A stretch of DNA of 64,000 nt from DASUPK01 sp963695675 (GTDB taxonomy: Bacteria > Actinomycetota > Thermoleophilia > Solirubrobacterales > 70-9), in contig CAVOGY010000007.1 in the NCBI GenBank assembly GCA_963695675.1, forward strand, positions 62,001-126,000, given 5' to 3'. The translations under genes were made by a program, and so were the position numbers. A model generated the notes under the pieces. That model was not told the DNA's origin. It searched no databases and saw only the letters and a program-made list of their open reading frames with translations. Shown here piece by piece: positions 27,518 through 36,791 of the stretch (positions are counted from its first letter, which is position 1; every line of letters begins with the position of its first letter).

Positions 27518-28000
27518 ATGCCACAGCAGGGCAGGAGAGCTCAAGACGACGCCTACAAGCTCGCGCTCAAGGCGCTTCGGTACAAGGAGCGCACCGAGTC
27601 AGAGCTGCGCGACTGGCTCGCCGAGCGCGGGGTGGAGGAGGCGGAGATCGCCGAGGTGATCGCCCTGCTCGCCGAGGCCGGGGCGATCGACGACGCGAGC
27701 TTTGCCCGCCGCTACGCCGAGGACAAGCGCCAGCTGGCCGGCTGGGGTCCGGATCGGATCGCGAAGGCGCTCGAGGCCCGCGGGGTGGACAGGGCGCACA
27801 TCGAGGCCGCCCTCGCCGGCGAGGACGAGAGTTCGCAGCTCGAGCGTGCGATCGCGCTGCTTGGGGACCGCGGGATGCCCTGCGGCGGGGAGCGAGACCG
27901 CGAGCGTGCCCTCCGCCTCCTGGTCAGGCGCGGATACCCCCTCGAGCTGGCATATGAGGCGGTCAGAGGCGCCGAGAGAGCCTCCCACGAGGTGTCCTGA
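27518..28000 (+). CDS. recX: Regulatory protein RecX
   Basis: RecX caps or destabilises RecA filaments. The 160-residue protein has the family's three-helix repeats: ALKALRYKERTESELRDWL, then AGAIDDASFARRYAEDKRQ and a third ending VRRGYPLELAYEAVR. It lies 45 nt after recA in the same orientation, the standard arrangement. Confidence 0.93.
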   Translation: MPQQGRRAQDDAYKLALKALRYKERTESELRDWLAERGVEEAEIAEVIALLAEAGAIDDASFARRYAEDKRQLAGWGPDRIAKALEARGVDRAHIEAALAGEDESSQLERAIALLGDRGMPCGGERDRERALRLLVRRGYPLELAYEAVRGAERASHEVS

Positions 28001-28048
28001 GCTCGCGCCTGACGCCTGTCCGCCATCCCTGAGTAGGATCCGCGCCGG

Positions 28049-28633
28049 ATGGACGGCAACTTCTTCTTCGTCGTCGGGATCGTCCTGGTGTGTGCCGCGG
28101 TCACGCTGGCGTTCTTCGGCATCCGCGGCAGCGGTTCGTTCCCGCCCAGCCGCGGGGTGATGGTCGGCGTGATCGGCCTGTTCGCGGCGGTCGTGGCCAC
28201 GACCATGGCCTTCGCCATCGTCAAGTCGAACGACGAGCAGAGGGAGCGCAACGAGAAGCAGGCGAAGGAGGAGCAGGCGGCGCAGGGGACCACCACGGCG
28301 GCCGGGCAACCGCAGGGGGGTGGGGCGACGGAGACCCTCGACGTCTCCTCGCCGGCCGACGGCGGCCTCGTCTACCAGCCGAACGGCCTGACCGCGAAGC
28401 CGGGCAACATCACGATCACCTACGACAACCCCTCGCAGGTCCCGCACAGCATCGCCGTCGCCGCGGCGAACGGCAACGTGCTCGGCGAGGTGCAGCCCTT
28501 TACCGCAGGCAACGAGTCGGTCAATCTGACCAACGTGGCTGCGGGCAAGTACGTCTTCTACTGCACCGTCCCGGGGCACCGCGAAGCGGGAATGCAGGGC
28601 GACCTGACGGTCGTCGGCGGCCCGACTCCGTAG
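28049..28633 (+). CDS. Membrane-anchored cupredoxin (plastocyanin-like)
   Basis: The 194-residue protein has two N-terminal membrane segments (about 5-25 and 38-58), a charged linker, and a C-terminal cupredoxin domain. The type I copper ligands are visible: His in PHSIAV, then Cys, His and Met in YCTVPGHREAGM. Such proteins are exocytoplasmic electron carriers or resemble cytochrome oxidase subunit II domains. The redox partner is not encoded nearby. Confidence 0.86.
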   Translation: MDGNFFFVVGIVLVCAAVTLAFFGIRGSGSFPPSRGVMVGVIGLFAAVVATTMAFAIVKSNDEQRERNEKQAKEEQAAQGTTTAAGQPQGGGATETLDVSSPADGGLVYQPNGLTAKPGNITITYDNPSQVPHSIAVAAANGNVLGEVQPFTAGNESVNLTNVAAGKYVFYCTVPGHREAGMQGDLTVVGGPTP

Positions 28634-28674
28634 CCCAGCGCCGTGCAACTGGCGCCGCCGCCGCTACATTTGAT

Positions 28675-28746
28675 GCGAGGGCGCTCCGATGACGCGAGGG
28701 CGCGCGACAGCGCGACCCGTGAGATGTCGGAGGAGCGACCCGTTTG
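28675..28746 (+). repeat. Nested-hairpin leader repeat, copy L3 (before miaB)
   Basis: This copy has an outer stem GGGCGCTCC (28679-28687) pairing with GGAGCGACCC (28732-28741) with one bulged A. The inner block 28694-28720 is identical to L1 and L2. Against L1, the outer stem shows T:A to C:G and C:G to T:A exchanges that keep pairing. GGAGGAG (28729-28735) overlaps the right arm, and TTG 28744 lies 8 nt after it, with ATG 28750 in frame. Confidence 0.87.
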
Positions 28747-28749
28747 ATC

Positions 28750-30072
<1,323 letters not shown>

Positions 30073-30094
30073 GCCGCCTCGCGGAGGCACCCTG

Positions 30095-30991
30095 GTGCAG
30101 GTCCTCGCGCTCTTCGGCCCGACGGCCGTCGGTAAGACCGGGGTGGCGATCGCGGTAGCCGAACGCCTCCGGGAGCACGGGGAGGACCCCGTGGCGGTGA
30201 ACTGCGACTCGATCCAGGTCTACCGCGGCCTCGAGGTGCTGAGCGCTGCGGCCGACGCGGCGCAGCAAAGGCAGCTCGAACATCGGCTGCTCTCCTTCGT
30301 CGATCCAAGCGAGGAGTTCAGCGCCGGCCGCTACGCCGAGCTCGCGCACGCCGAGATCGACTCGCTGCTCGCGGATGGCCAGCTTCCGATCGTGGTCGGT
30401 GGCACCGGCCTCTACCTGCGAGCCGCCCTGGCGGACCTCGACCTGCGCCCGCCGGTGCCTGAGGAGATCCGCGAGGAGGTGGAGCGGGAGCTCTCCGAGC
30501 GCGGCCCAGGCGCCCTCCACGCCGAGCTCGCCCCGGAGCTCACTGCCGGAGTCGATCCGAACGACCGCAAGCGGGTCGCGCGGCTCACCGAGCTGACGCG
30601 CGCCGGCATCGAGCCGGCCGGCGGCGCCGATGGCCTATGGACGGCCGAGCTTCGACACCCGACGCTCCTGGTCGGGCTCGCGATGGCCCGCGGCGAGCTC
30701 GAAGAACGGATCGACGCGAGGGTGGACGAGATGATGGCCTCGGCGGCGGCCGACGAGGCCAGGCGGGCGGCGGCCGCGGGCGCCTCGCGGACGGCGCGGG
30801 CCGCGCTCGGTTTCGAGGAGCTGCTGGCGGGCGATCCTCGCGCCATGAAGCGCGCGCACCGCCAATACGCGCGCCGCCAGCTCACCTGGATGCGCCGGAT
30901 GGAAAACGTGGTCGTGATCGACAGGACGGGCCGGGACGAAGCCGAGGTGGCGGAGGAGATCCTCGTGCTGCTGGATCGGGTCCGGGGGTGA
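30095..30991 (+). CDS. miaA: tRNA dimethylallyltransferase MiaA
   Basis: MiaA transfers a dimethylallyl group to A37 of tRNAs reading U-starting codons. The 298-residue protein starts at GTG 30095 and has the P-loop GPTAVGKTG, CDSIQVYRGL, VVGGTGLYLRA and a C-terminal YARRQLTWMRR segment. The GGAGG of its ribosome-binding site lies in a small hairpin GCCTC-GCG-GAGGC (30075-30087), which may modulate initiation. Confidence 0.95.
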   Translation: MQVLALFGPTAVGKTGVAIAVAERLREHGEDPVAVNCDSIQVYRGLEVLSAAADAAQQRQLEHRLLSFVDPSEEFSAGRYAELAHAEIDSLLADGQLPIVVGGTGLYLRAALADLDLRPPVPEEIREEVERELSERGPGALHAELAPELTAGVDPNDRKRVARLTELTRAGIEPAGGADGLWTAELRHPTLLVGLAMARGELEERIDARVDEMMASAAADEARRAAAAGASRTARAALGFEELLAGDPRAMKRAHRQYARRQLTWMRRMENVVVIDRTGRDEAEVAEEILVLLDRVRG

Positions 30992-31108
30992 TACTGCCCC
31001 GGTGACCATCGAGAGCGCCGCCCAGCGCAACATCGAGCTCATCAGTGGCGTCGGGCTCTTCTCGAGCACCAAGCACTTCCTCGACGGCGATGCCGCAAGG
31101 GGCGCTAC

Positions 31109-31951
31109 GTGAAGTTCGAGAAGTGGACCGCGCTCGGCAACGACTATCTGATCGTCGAGGCTGCCGCGCTGCCCTGGGCGCCGAATCCGGAGAGAGTGAG
31201 GCGGCTCTGCGATCCGCACTTCGGTGTGGGATCCGACGGTCTCCTGCTGCTCGCGCCGGTCGAGGACCCGGCGTACGTGGCGGAGCTCCGGATCTACAAC
31301 CCCGACGGCTCCGAGGCGGAGCTGTCGGGCAATGGCGCCCGGGAGGCGGTCCTCTACCTGCGGCGCTCGGGCTGGACAGACGCCGACGAGTTCACGATCC
31401 TGACCAAGGCCGGGCCGATCAGCCCGACGATCCGCTCGGAGCGCGAGGCAACGCTGGAGATAGGCTCCGCCAGCACGGCCTCCGCCGACTACCCATCCGG
31501 CTCCGAGGATGGACGAGGAGAGGTCGTGGCCAACGGCCGATCCTGGCCATTCCAGCACGTCTCGGTCGGGAACCCGCAGTGCGCGATCGACGTCGGCGCG
31601 GAGCTCGAGTCGCTCGATCTGGCAGCGATCGGCCCGGAGATCGAGAACAGCCCGCTGTTCCCGAACCGAACGAACGTCAGCTTCTACCGCACCGACGGCG
31701 ATCGGATCCGCGCTCGGATCTTCGAGCGCGGGGTGGGGGAGACCCTCGCCTCGGGCACCGGGGCATCCGGCGCGGCGGTGGCGGCGCACCTGGCGGGAGC
31801 GCCGGCGAAGCTCGTGCTCGAGCTCGACGGAGGGGAGCTGGAGGTGGAGATCGGGGAGGACCTCGCGGTACGGCTCACCGGTTGGGCCGAGCCGATCTAC
31901 TCCGGCGAGCTCTCGCCGCAGCTGCTGCGGGCGCTCGAGGAGCTCGGCTAG
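31109..31951 (+). CDS. dapF: Diaminopimelate epimerase homologue (DapF) with both catalytic Cys replaced by Ser
   Basis: DapF interconverts LL- and meso-diaminopimelate with two cysteines acting as base and acid. The 280-residue protein has the full fold: FEKWTALGNDYL at the start, GSDGLLLL, NPDGSEAEL and ERGVGETL. The first catalytic Cys (CGNGxRC in the family) is Ser73 in LSGNGARE, and the second (ACGTG) is Ser215 in ASGTGASG. Both codons are TCG. The positions correspond closely to E. coli Cys73 and Cys217. The protein may be a poor epimerase, may use another mechanism, or may do a related reaction. The start is GTG 31109. The next gene encodes a DapL-like aminotransferase that would make LL-DAP. 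Confidence 0.87.
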   Translation: MKFEKWTALGNDYLIVEAAALPWAPNPERVRRLCDPHFGVGSDGLLLLAPVEDPAYVAELRIYNPDGSEAELSGNGAREAVLYLRRSGWTDADEFTILTKAGPISPTIRSEREATLEIGSASTASADYPSGSEDGRGEVVANGRSWPFQHVSVGNPQCAIDVGAELESLDLAAIGPEIENSPLFPNRTNVSFYRTDGDRIRARIFERGVGETLASGTGASGAAVAAHLAGAPAKLVLELDGGELEVEIGEDLAVRLTGWAEPIYSGELSPQLLRALEELG

Positions 31952-31998
31952 GCGCCGGGCGCGCGGCGCCGGCATTTCCACCTAGTCTTTCCGGCTCG

Positions 31999-33192
31999 AT
32001 GGCAGTCCCTGCGAAGAAGAGGGGCCTGGCGGCCCCCTCCCAGCGACTCGAGGCGATTCCGCCCTACATGTTCGCCGAGCTCGAGCGCAGGATCGAGGCG
32101 AAGCGCGACGAGGGCATCGACGTGATCAGCCTGGGCATCGGCGATCCTGACACCCCCACCTACCGGTACATCGTGGAGGCGATGCGGGAGGCCGTCGGCG
32201 ACCCCGAGGCTCAGAAGTACCCCAGCAACCGCGGGCGTCCGGAGTTCCGCCGGGCCTTCGCCGACTTCTATCTGCAGCGCTTCGGCGTCGAGATCGATCC
32301 GGTCACCGAGGTGATCCCGGCGATCGGCGCCAAGGAGTGCATCTACAACCTCTGCTTCGCCTTCCTCGACCCGGGCGACGTCGCCCTCGCCTCGGACCCC
32401 GGGTATCCCGTGTACACGGGCGGGCCGGTCCTGGCGGGCGCCGAGGCGCATCTGCTGCCGCTCCGCCCCGACCTCGATTTCGTCCCCGATCTGGATGCAA
32501 TTCCCGATCAGAAGCTCGAGGCCGCGCGGCTCCTCTTCATCAACTACCCGAACAACCCCACCGGAGCGGTCGCGCCCGACGGCTTCTTCGAGCGAGCCGT
32601 GGAGCTCGCCGGGCGTCACGAGATCCTCGTCGTCCACGACAACGCCTACTCCGAGATCACCTACGACGGCTACGTCGCGCCGAGTTTCCTGGCAACACCC
32701 GGAGCGAAGGAGGTCGGGGTCGAGGTCTTCTCGCTCTCCAAGGGCTACAACATGACCGGTTGGCGCTGCGCCGCGATCCTCGGCAACGCCGAGGCGATCA
32801 AGACCTACTGGCGGCTGAAGACCAACGTCGACTCCGGGCTCTTCGAGGCGGTGCAGCTCGCGGGGGCCGCGGCCCTGAGAGGGCCGCGCAAGCAGATCGA
32901 AGAGATGTGCCGAATCTACGAGCGGCGCCGCGACCTGGTGGTGGACGCCCTGCGCGACATCGGCGTCGAGGTGGAGCCCCCAAAGGGCACGATCTACATC
33001 TGGGCTCCCGTGCCGGACGGCCACACCTCGACCTCTTTCGCCGAGAGGGTCCTCGAGGAAGCCGCGGTGGTGGTCTCGCCGGGATCGATGTACGGCCCGA
33101 GCGGGGAGGGGTTCTTCCGGATCTCCCTGACGACGCCCGACGAGCTGCTCACCGAGGCAATAAAGCGGCTTCGGGTTCATTTGACGCCCTAA
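31999..33192 (+). CDS. dapL: LL-diaminopimelate aminotransferase-like PLP enzyme (DapL)
   Basis: DapL converts tetrahydrodipicolinate directly to LL-diaminopimelate using glutamate. The 397-residue class I/II aminotransferase starts at ATG 31999 (47 nt after dapF) and has SLGIGDPDTPT, QKYPSNRGRPEFRRA, NYPNNPTGAV and DNAYSEITYDGY. The PLP-binding lysine lies in SLSKGYNMTGWR. The YPSNRG and IGAKECIYNL segments are typical of DapL-type enzymes. Some close relatives act on other amino acids, so the assignment leans on its place beside dapF. Confidence 0.85.
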   Translation: MAVPAKKRGLAAPSQRLEAIPPYMFAELERRIEAKRDEGIDVISLGIGDPDTPTYRYIVEAMREAVGDPEAQKYPSNRGRPEFRRAFADFYLQRFGVEIDPVTEVIPAIGAKECIYNLCFAFLDPGDVALASDPGYPVYTGGPVLAGAEAHLLPLRPDLDFVPDLDAIPDQKLEAARLLFINYPNNPTGAVAPDGFFERAVELAGRHEILVVHDNAYSEITYDGYVAPSFLATPGAKEVGVEVFSLSKGYNMTGWRCAAILGNAEAIKTYWRLKTNVDSGLFEAVQLAGAAALRGPRKQIEEMCRIYERRRDLVVDALRDIGVEVEPPKGTIYIWAPVPDGHTSTSFAERVLEEAAVVVSPGSMYGPSGEGFFRISLTTPDELLTEAIKRLRVHLTP

Positions 33193-33256
33193 CGGGCATC
33201 ACCGGGGAACCGGCGCGAAACGGGCCACGAGTCCGTAGCGTTGGGTTTTCGGACGG

Positions 33257-33274
33257 GCCCCCCGGGCGGGGGGC
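33257..33274 (+). terminator. GC-rich hairpin after dapL
   Basis: Perfect 7-bp stem GCCCCCC / GGGGGGC with loop GGGC, 65 nt after the dapL stop. No T-run follows on either strand, so it would be a Rho-type or 3'-end-stabilising structure at best. Confidence 0.35.
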
Positions 33275-33336
33275 GAATCGGCCTTTATCGGCCACTCAGC
33301 TAAAGGCGCCACCCTGATGCGCCGAACTTCCACCCA

Positions 33337-34218
33337 ATGAACGAAATCGGACTGATACTGGCCTTCGGCTGTGCCCTCTTCTCCGGCGTGGCCCTGCTCT
33401 GCAAGCATCGCGGGGCCGTCGCGGCACCGGACGTCGCGATGCGCAGCCCGCTGCGCAGCGCGGCTGCTCTGTTTCGCTCGCGCTGGTGGGCGATCGGCTT
33501 CTTGCTCGCCACCCTCGGCTGGGGATTGCACGTAGCCGCCCTCTCGATGGCGCCGCTCTCCCTCGTCCAGGCGGTGATCGCCGGCGGGCTGGCATTGCTG
33601 GCCGTTCCGGCGCGTCGCTGGTTCGGGATCGCGGTGGGGGCGCGGGACCTGCTGGCGCTCGGTTTGTGCGCGGCTGGACTCAGCTTCCTCGCGCTGACCG
33701 CCGGGCACGGACGCGAGAGCGGTGCCTTCACCGGCTCGATCATGCTCGCCTTCGAGGGCGGCACGCTCGGGCTGGTCGGCGTGCTGCTGTTCGCGTCCGC
33801 CCATCGGCGGATGGTCAGCCGGGGATGGATGCTGCTCGCGGTCGCCGCGGGAACGTCGATCGGCGTCTCCGACGTTGCGATCAAGGCACTCGCCGTGACC
33901 GTGCCGGGCTCGCCGCTCAGCCTGCTCAGCCCCTGGACCGCCATGGCCATCGTCGGTGGGATCGGAGGGTTCCTCGCGCTGGCTCGCGGGCTCCAGCTCG
34001 GGGAGCCGGTGGCCGTGATGGTCGCCTTCTCTGCGAGCGCCACACTCGCTGCAATCACCGGCGGGATCCTGGTCTTCGGGGATCCGCTCGGCTCGGATGC
34101 CCTCGATGTGATCGCGCGCTCCCTTGCGTTCGTCGCCGTGATCGCGGCGGCCGCGTTGCTGCCCCTGGTGCCGCAGCGAGCCACCGAGGCCCGCGTGACG
34201 CCCCAGCCTGCCGCCTGA
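33337..34218 (+). CDS. EamA/DMT-like multispanning membrane protein
   Basis: This 293-residue protein is almost entirely hydrophobic, with about nine or ten predicted membrane spans. It has the two-half organisation of drug/metabolite transporter (EamA) proteins. Recognisable features are the N-terminal GLILAFGCALFSGVALLCKH span and the APLSLVQAVIAGG motif, found in DMT-like permeases. The substrate cannot be inferred. It lies alone between dapL and hflX. Confidence 0.7.
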   Translation: MNEIGLILAFGCALFSGVALLCKHRGAVAAPDVAMRSPLRSAAALFRSRWWAIGFLLATLGWGLHVAALSMAPLSLVQAVIAGGLALLAVPARRWFGIAVGARDLLALGLCAAGLSFLALTAGHGRESGAFTGSIMLAFEGGTLGLVGVLLFASAHRRMVSRGWMLLAVAAGTSIGVSDVAIKALAVTVPGSPLSLLSPWTAMAIVGGIGGFLALARGLQLGEPVAVMVAFSASATLAAITGGILVFGDPLGSDALDVIARSLAFVAVIAAAALLPLVPQRATEARVTPQPAA

Positions 34219-34305
34219 GCCTGACGGCTGCTCGCCTGCGACCACCCGCGCTGCCCCTACCATCCGGGGAGTGCAGAGAGGTCGCAACGGACGCCGGGCC
34301 GGTAA

Positions 34306-34347
34306 GCGAGGGCGCTCCGCAGGCGAAGCCGAGGAGCGACGCATTTC
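34306..34347 (+). repeat. Leader repeat, reduced copy L4 (before hflX)
   Basis: This copy keeps the outer arms of L3 (GCGAGGGCGCTCCG and CGAGGAGCGACGCATTT) but replaces the inner block with a small hairpin, GGC-GAA-GCC. GAGGAG lies about 11 nt before ATG 34348. It appears to be a one-hairpin member of the same family. Confidence 0.65.
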
Positions 34348-35685
34348 ATGAAGCGGAACGGCTCGGCTGGCGTAGTCAACCCGCGCGCCCGACAGCGCGC
34401 CTTCGCGATAGGCGTCGTCCGCGACGGGGAGCACCGCGAGGACCCGCTCGCCGAGCTGAAAGAGCTTTTGGGTACGGCCGGGGTCGCGACGGCGGGTGAG
34501 CTGACACAGGCGCGAGCCGAGCCGGATCCCGACCGCTACCTGGGCCACGGCAAGCTCGCCGAGCTCAAGCGCGAGATCGCGGCCGCCGACGCCAACCTCG
34601 TCGCCTGCGATGACGAGCTCGTGCCGCGCCAGGAGCGCAACCTCGAGCAGGAGCTCGGCGTCCCGGTGATCGACCGCACCGCCGTGATCATCGACATCTT
34701 CGCCGACCATGCCCACACCGCCGAGGGCAAGCTTCAGGTCGAGCTCGCGCAGCTCGAATACAACCTCGCCCGCATGCGGGGGTTGTGGACGCACCTCGAG
34801 CGTCTCGGCGCGGGCCGAATCGACGGCGGCATCGGTACCCGCGGTCCCGGCGAGTCCCAGATCGAGACGGACCGCCGCCTGGCGCGCGATCGGATCACGG
34901 CCTTGCGGCGCCAGCTTCGGGGCGTCGAGCGGAACCGGGCCGTGATGCGGGCCGAGCGCGAGCGCGCCGCGCTGCCGTCGGTCGCTCTCGCCGGCTATAC
35001 GAACGCGGGCAAGTCCACGCTGCTCAATGCACTGACCGGGGCCGTGGTCGGCGTGGGGGAGAGGCTCTTCCACACGCTCGATCCAACCACCCGGGCCTTC
35101 ACCTATGACGGGCGGCGCTACCTGCTCACCGACACCGTCGGCTTCATCCGCAAGCTTCCGCACCAGCTGGTCGAGGCCTTCAAGGCCACGCTGGAGGAGA
35201 CCGTGCTCGCCGACCTGATCCTGCACGTCGTCGATGGATCGGAGCCCGAGGACGAGCGGATCGATTCGATCACGGCCGCGGACGCGGCGCTGGAGGAGAT
35301 CGGGGCGGGCGCCTCGCCCAGGCTGCTGGTCATGAACAAGGTCGATCTGCTCGAAGACGAGCAGCGCCGAGAGCTCTCGCTGCGCCACCCCGACGCCGTG
35401 CTGGTCTCGGCCGAGAGCGGCGAGGGCCTGGACGAGCTTCGGTCCCGCATCGCCGACTCGATCGGGGCGACGCTCACCAGCGTCGAGTTGCTCATACCCT
35501 TTGACGCCGGTGATCGGCTTTCGGAGCTTCACGAGGTCGCTGGTGACCTCGAGCGCGAGGATCGCGCGGACGGGGTTCTCGTTCGCGCGCGGCTTCCTGC
35601 CGCGCTCGCCGATCGGTTCTCCGACCTCGAGGTCAACGGGGGCCGAGCGCGATCCCGAGGACGCGTTCGCGCCGGCCGAGACTGA
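34348..35685 (+). CDS. hflX: GTPase HflX
   Basis: HflX is a ribosome-associated GTPase that splits stalled or hibernating 70S particles. The 445-residue protein has the N-terminal HflX domain (YLGHGKLAELKREI; ELAQLEYNLARMRGLW) and the glycine-rich linker GGIGTRGPGESQIETDRR. The G domain follows with GYTNAGKSTLLN, DTVGFIRKLPH and NKVDLL. The last 15 residues have atypical codons (several CGA) and follow a G5 run at about 35638-35642; see the finding on the hflX-dut junction. Confidence 0.95.
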   Translation: MKRNGSAGVVNPRARQRAFAIGVVRDGEHREDPLAELKELLGTAGVATAGELTQARAEPDPDRYLGHGKLAELKREIAAADANLVACDDELVPRQERNLEQELGVPVIDRTAVIIDIFADHAHTAEGKLQVELAQLEYNLARMRGLWTHLERLGAGRIDGGIGTRGPGESQIETDRRLARDRITALRRQLRGVERNRAVMRAERERAALPSVALAGYTNAGKSTLLNALTGAVVGVGERLFHTLDPTTRAFTYDGRRYLLTDTVGFIRKLPHQLVEAFKATLEETVLADLILHVVDGSEPEDERIDSITAADAALEEIGAGASPRLLVMNKVDLLEDEQRRELSLRHPDAVLVSAESGEGLDELRSRIADSIGATLTSVELLIPFDAGDRLSELHEVAGDLEREDRADGVLVRARLPAALADRFSDLEVNGGRARSRGRVRAGRD

Positions 35686-35713
35686 GCCCAAGAGCAACGG
35701 CGGGGCGGCGGCC

Positions 35714-36184
35714 GTGGCGGTCGCCGAGGAGGACACCTCGCGCGATCGGATCGGGGACCTGCGATTCGTCAAACTCAACGAGAAGGCCACGCTGCCAACC
35801 CGTGCGCATGACAACGACACGGGCCTCGACCTCTACGCCGCCGAGTCGGCTCGGCTCGCACCCGGCGCGCGGGTCAGCGTCGGCACCGGGCTCGCTGTGC
35901 AGATTCCGGACGGCGTCGGTGGGTTGGTGCTGCCGCGCTCGGGGATGGCGATCAAGCACGGCGTCACCCTGGTCAACTCGCCGGGGCTGGTCGACCCTGG
36001 CTACCGCGGCGAGCTGCGGGTGCTGCTCCTCAACACGGACCGGACCCTCGATTTCCAGATCTCCGCGGGCGACCGGATCGCCCAGCTGCTGTTGCTCCCG
36101 GTCGCGCACGCCAACCCGCGGCAGGCCGACGCGCTCGACGACTCGACCCGCGGCGAGGGCGGCTTCGGCTCGACGGGCTTCTAG
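35714..36184 (+). CDS. dut: Deoxyuridine 5'-triphosphate nucleotidohydrolase (dUTPase)
   Basis: dUTPase hydrolyses dUTP to dUMP and pyrophosphate. The protein has the trimeric-dUTPase motifs in order: DTGLDLYA, LPRSGMAIKHGV, NSPGLVDPGYRGEL, RIAQLLLLPV and RGEGGFGSTGF. GTG 35714 gives 156 residues, close to the usual size. However, coding-like codon usage extends upstream to 35642 in this frame without a start codon, which leaves the true N-terminus open. Its stop overlaps that of lemA on the other strand. Confidence 0.92.
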   Translation: MAVAEEDTSRDRIGDLRFVKLNEKATLPTRAHDNDTGLDLYAAESARLAPGARVSVGTGLAVQIPDGVGGLVLPRSGMAIKHGVTLVNSPGLVDPGYRGELRVLLLNTDRTLDFQISAGDRIAQLLLLPVAHANPRQADALDDSTRGEGGFGSTGF

Positions 36185-36747
36185 CTCGACTCGCTGAAGG
36201 AGACCTGCGGGGCCTCGCGCTCTGCGGCCTCGGTGATCTCGAAGTAGGGCTTGGCCGAGTAGCTCATCTGGTTGGCGACGATCGACGCCGGGAACTGCTG
36301 GATGCGGGTGTTGAACTGCTGCACGTTCGAGTTGTAGATCCGCCGCGAGGCCTGGATCTCGTCCTCGAGCTCGGAGAGCTGGCGCTGGAGCTGCTGGAAG
36401 TTCTCGGTGGCGCGGAGCTGCGGGTATTGCTCGGCGACCACTCGCAGGCCGCCCAGCGCGGCGGTCAGCTGCCCCTCGGCCTTGCCCGCTTCCTCCGGGC
36501 CGCTCGCCTGCATGGCCGCGGCGCGCGCCTGGGTCACCTTCTCGAAGGTCGAGGATTCGTGCGAGGCGTAGCCCTTGACCGTCTCTACGAGGTTCGGCAC
36601 CAGGTCGTGCCGGCGCTTGAGCTGCACGTCGATGCCGCTCCAGGACTCGCCAACGCGCTGGTTGAGGCTCACCAGGCTGTTGCGGACCAGGACGTAGGTC
36701 AGCCCGATCAGCAATAGCAGCGCGACGATGATGATCACTACGACCAT
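36181..36747 (-). CDS. lemA: LemA family membrane protein
   Basis: LemA proteins have one N-terminal membrane helix and a long helical domain; their function is poorly defined. This 188-residue protein has the TM at about 3-22 (VVIIIVALLLLIGLTYVLV) and the hallmark RRHDLVPNLVETVKGYASHE. It ends with NTRIQQFPASIVANQM and AKPYFEI. It converges on dut, sharing four stop-region bases. Confidence 0.92.
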   Translation of the reverse strand: MVVVIIIVALLLLIGLTYVLVRNSLVSLNQRVGESWSGIDVQLKRRHDLVPNLVETVKGYASHESSTFEKVTQARAAAMQASGPEEAGKAEGQLTAALGGLRVVAEQYPQLRATENFQQLQRQLSELEDEIQASRRIYNSNVQQFNTRIQQFPASIVANQMSYSAKPYFEITEAAEREAPQVSFSESS

Positions 36748-36791
36748 GGGTTGATCCTATACGGCTGGCTTAACGGGCACCAAGCGCCGCC

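Noticed and set aside
31003..31112. Possible mini-gene just upstream of dapF (QRNIELISGVGLFSST...)
   Set aside because: The frame ending at the TGA overlapping the dapF start has no ATG, GTG or TTG nearby; the GTG at 31003 is in a different frame. At most it is a remnant.
33199..35820. Long minus-strand open frame of 873 codons opposite the transporter and hflX
   Set aside because: It lies opposite two recognisable plus-strand genes, has low-complexity charged composition and no domain; it is a high-GC shadow frame.
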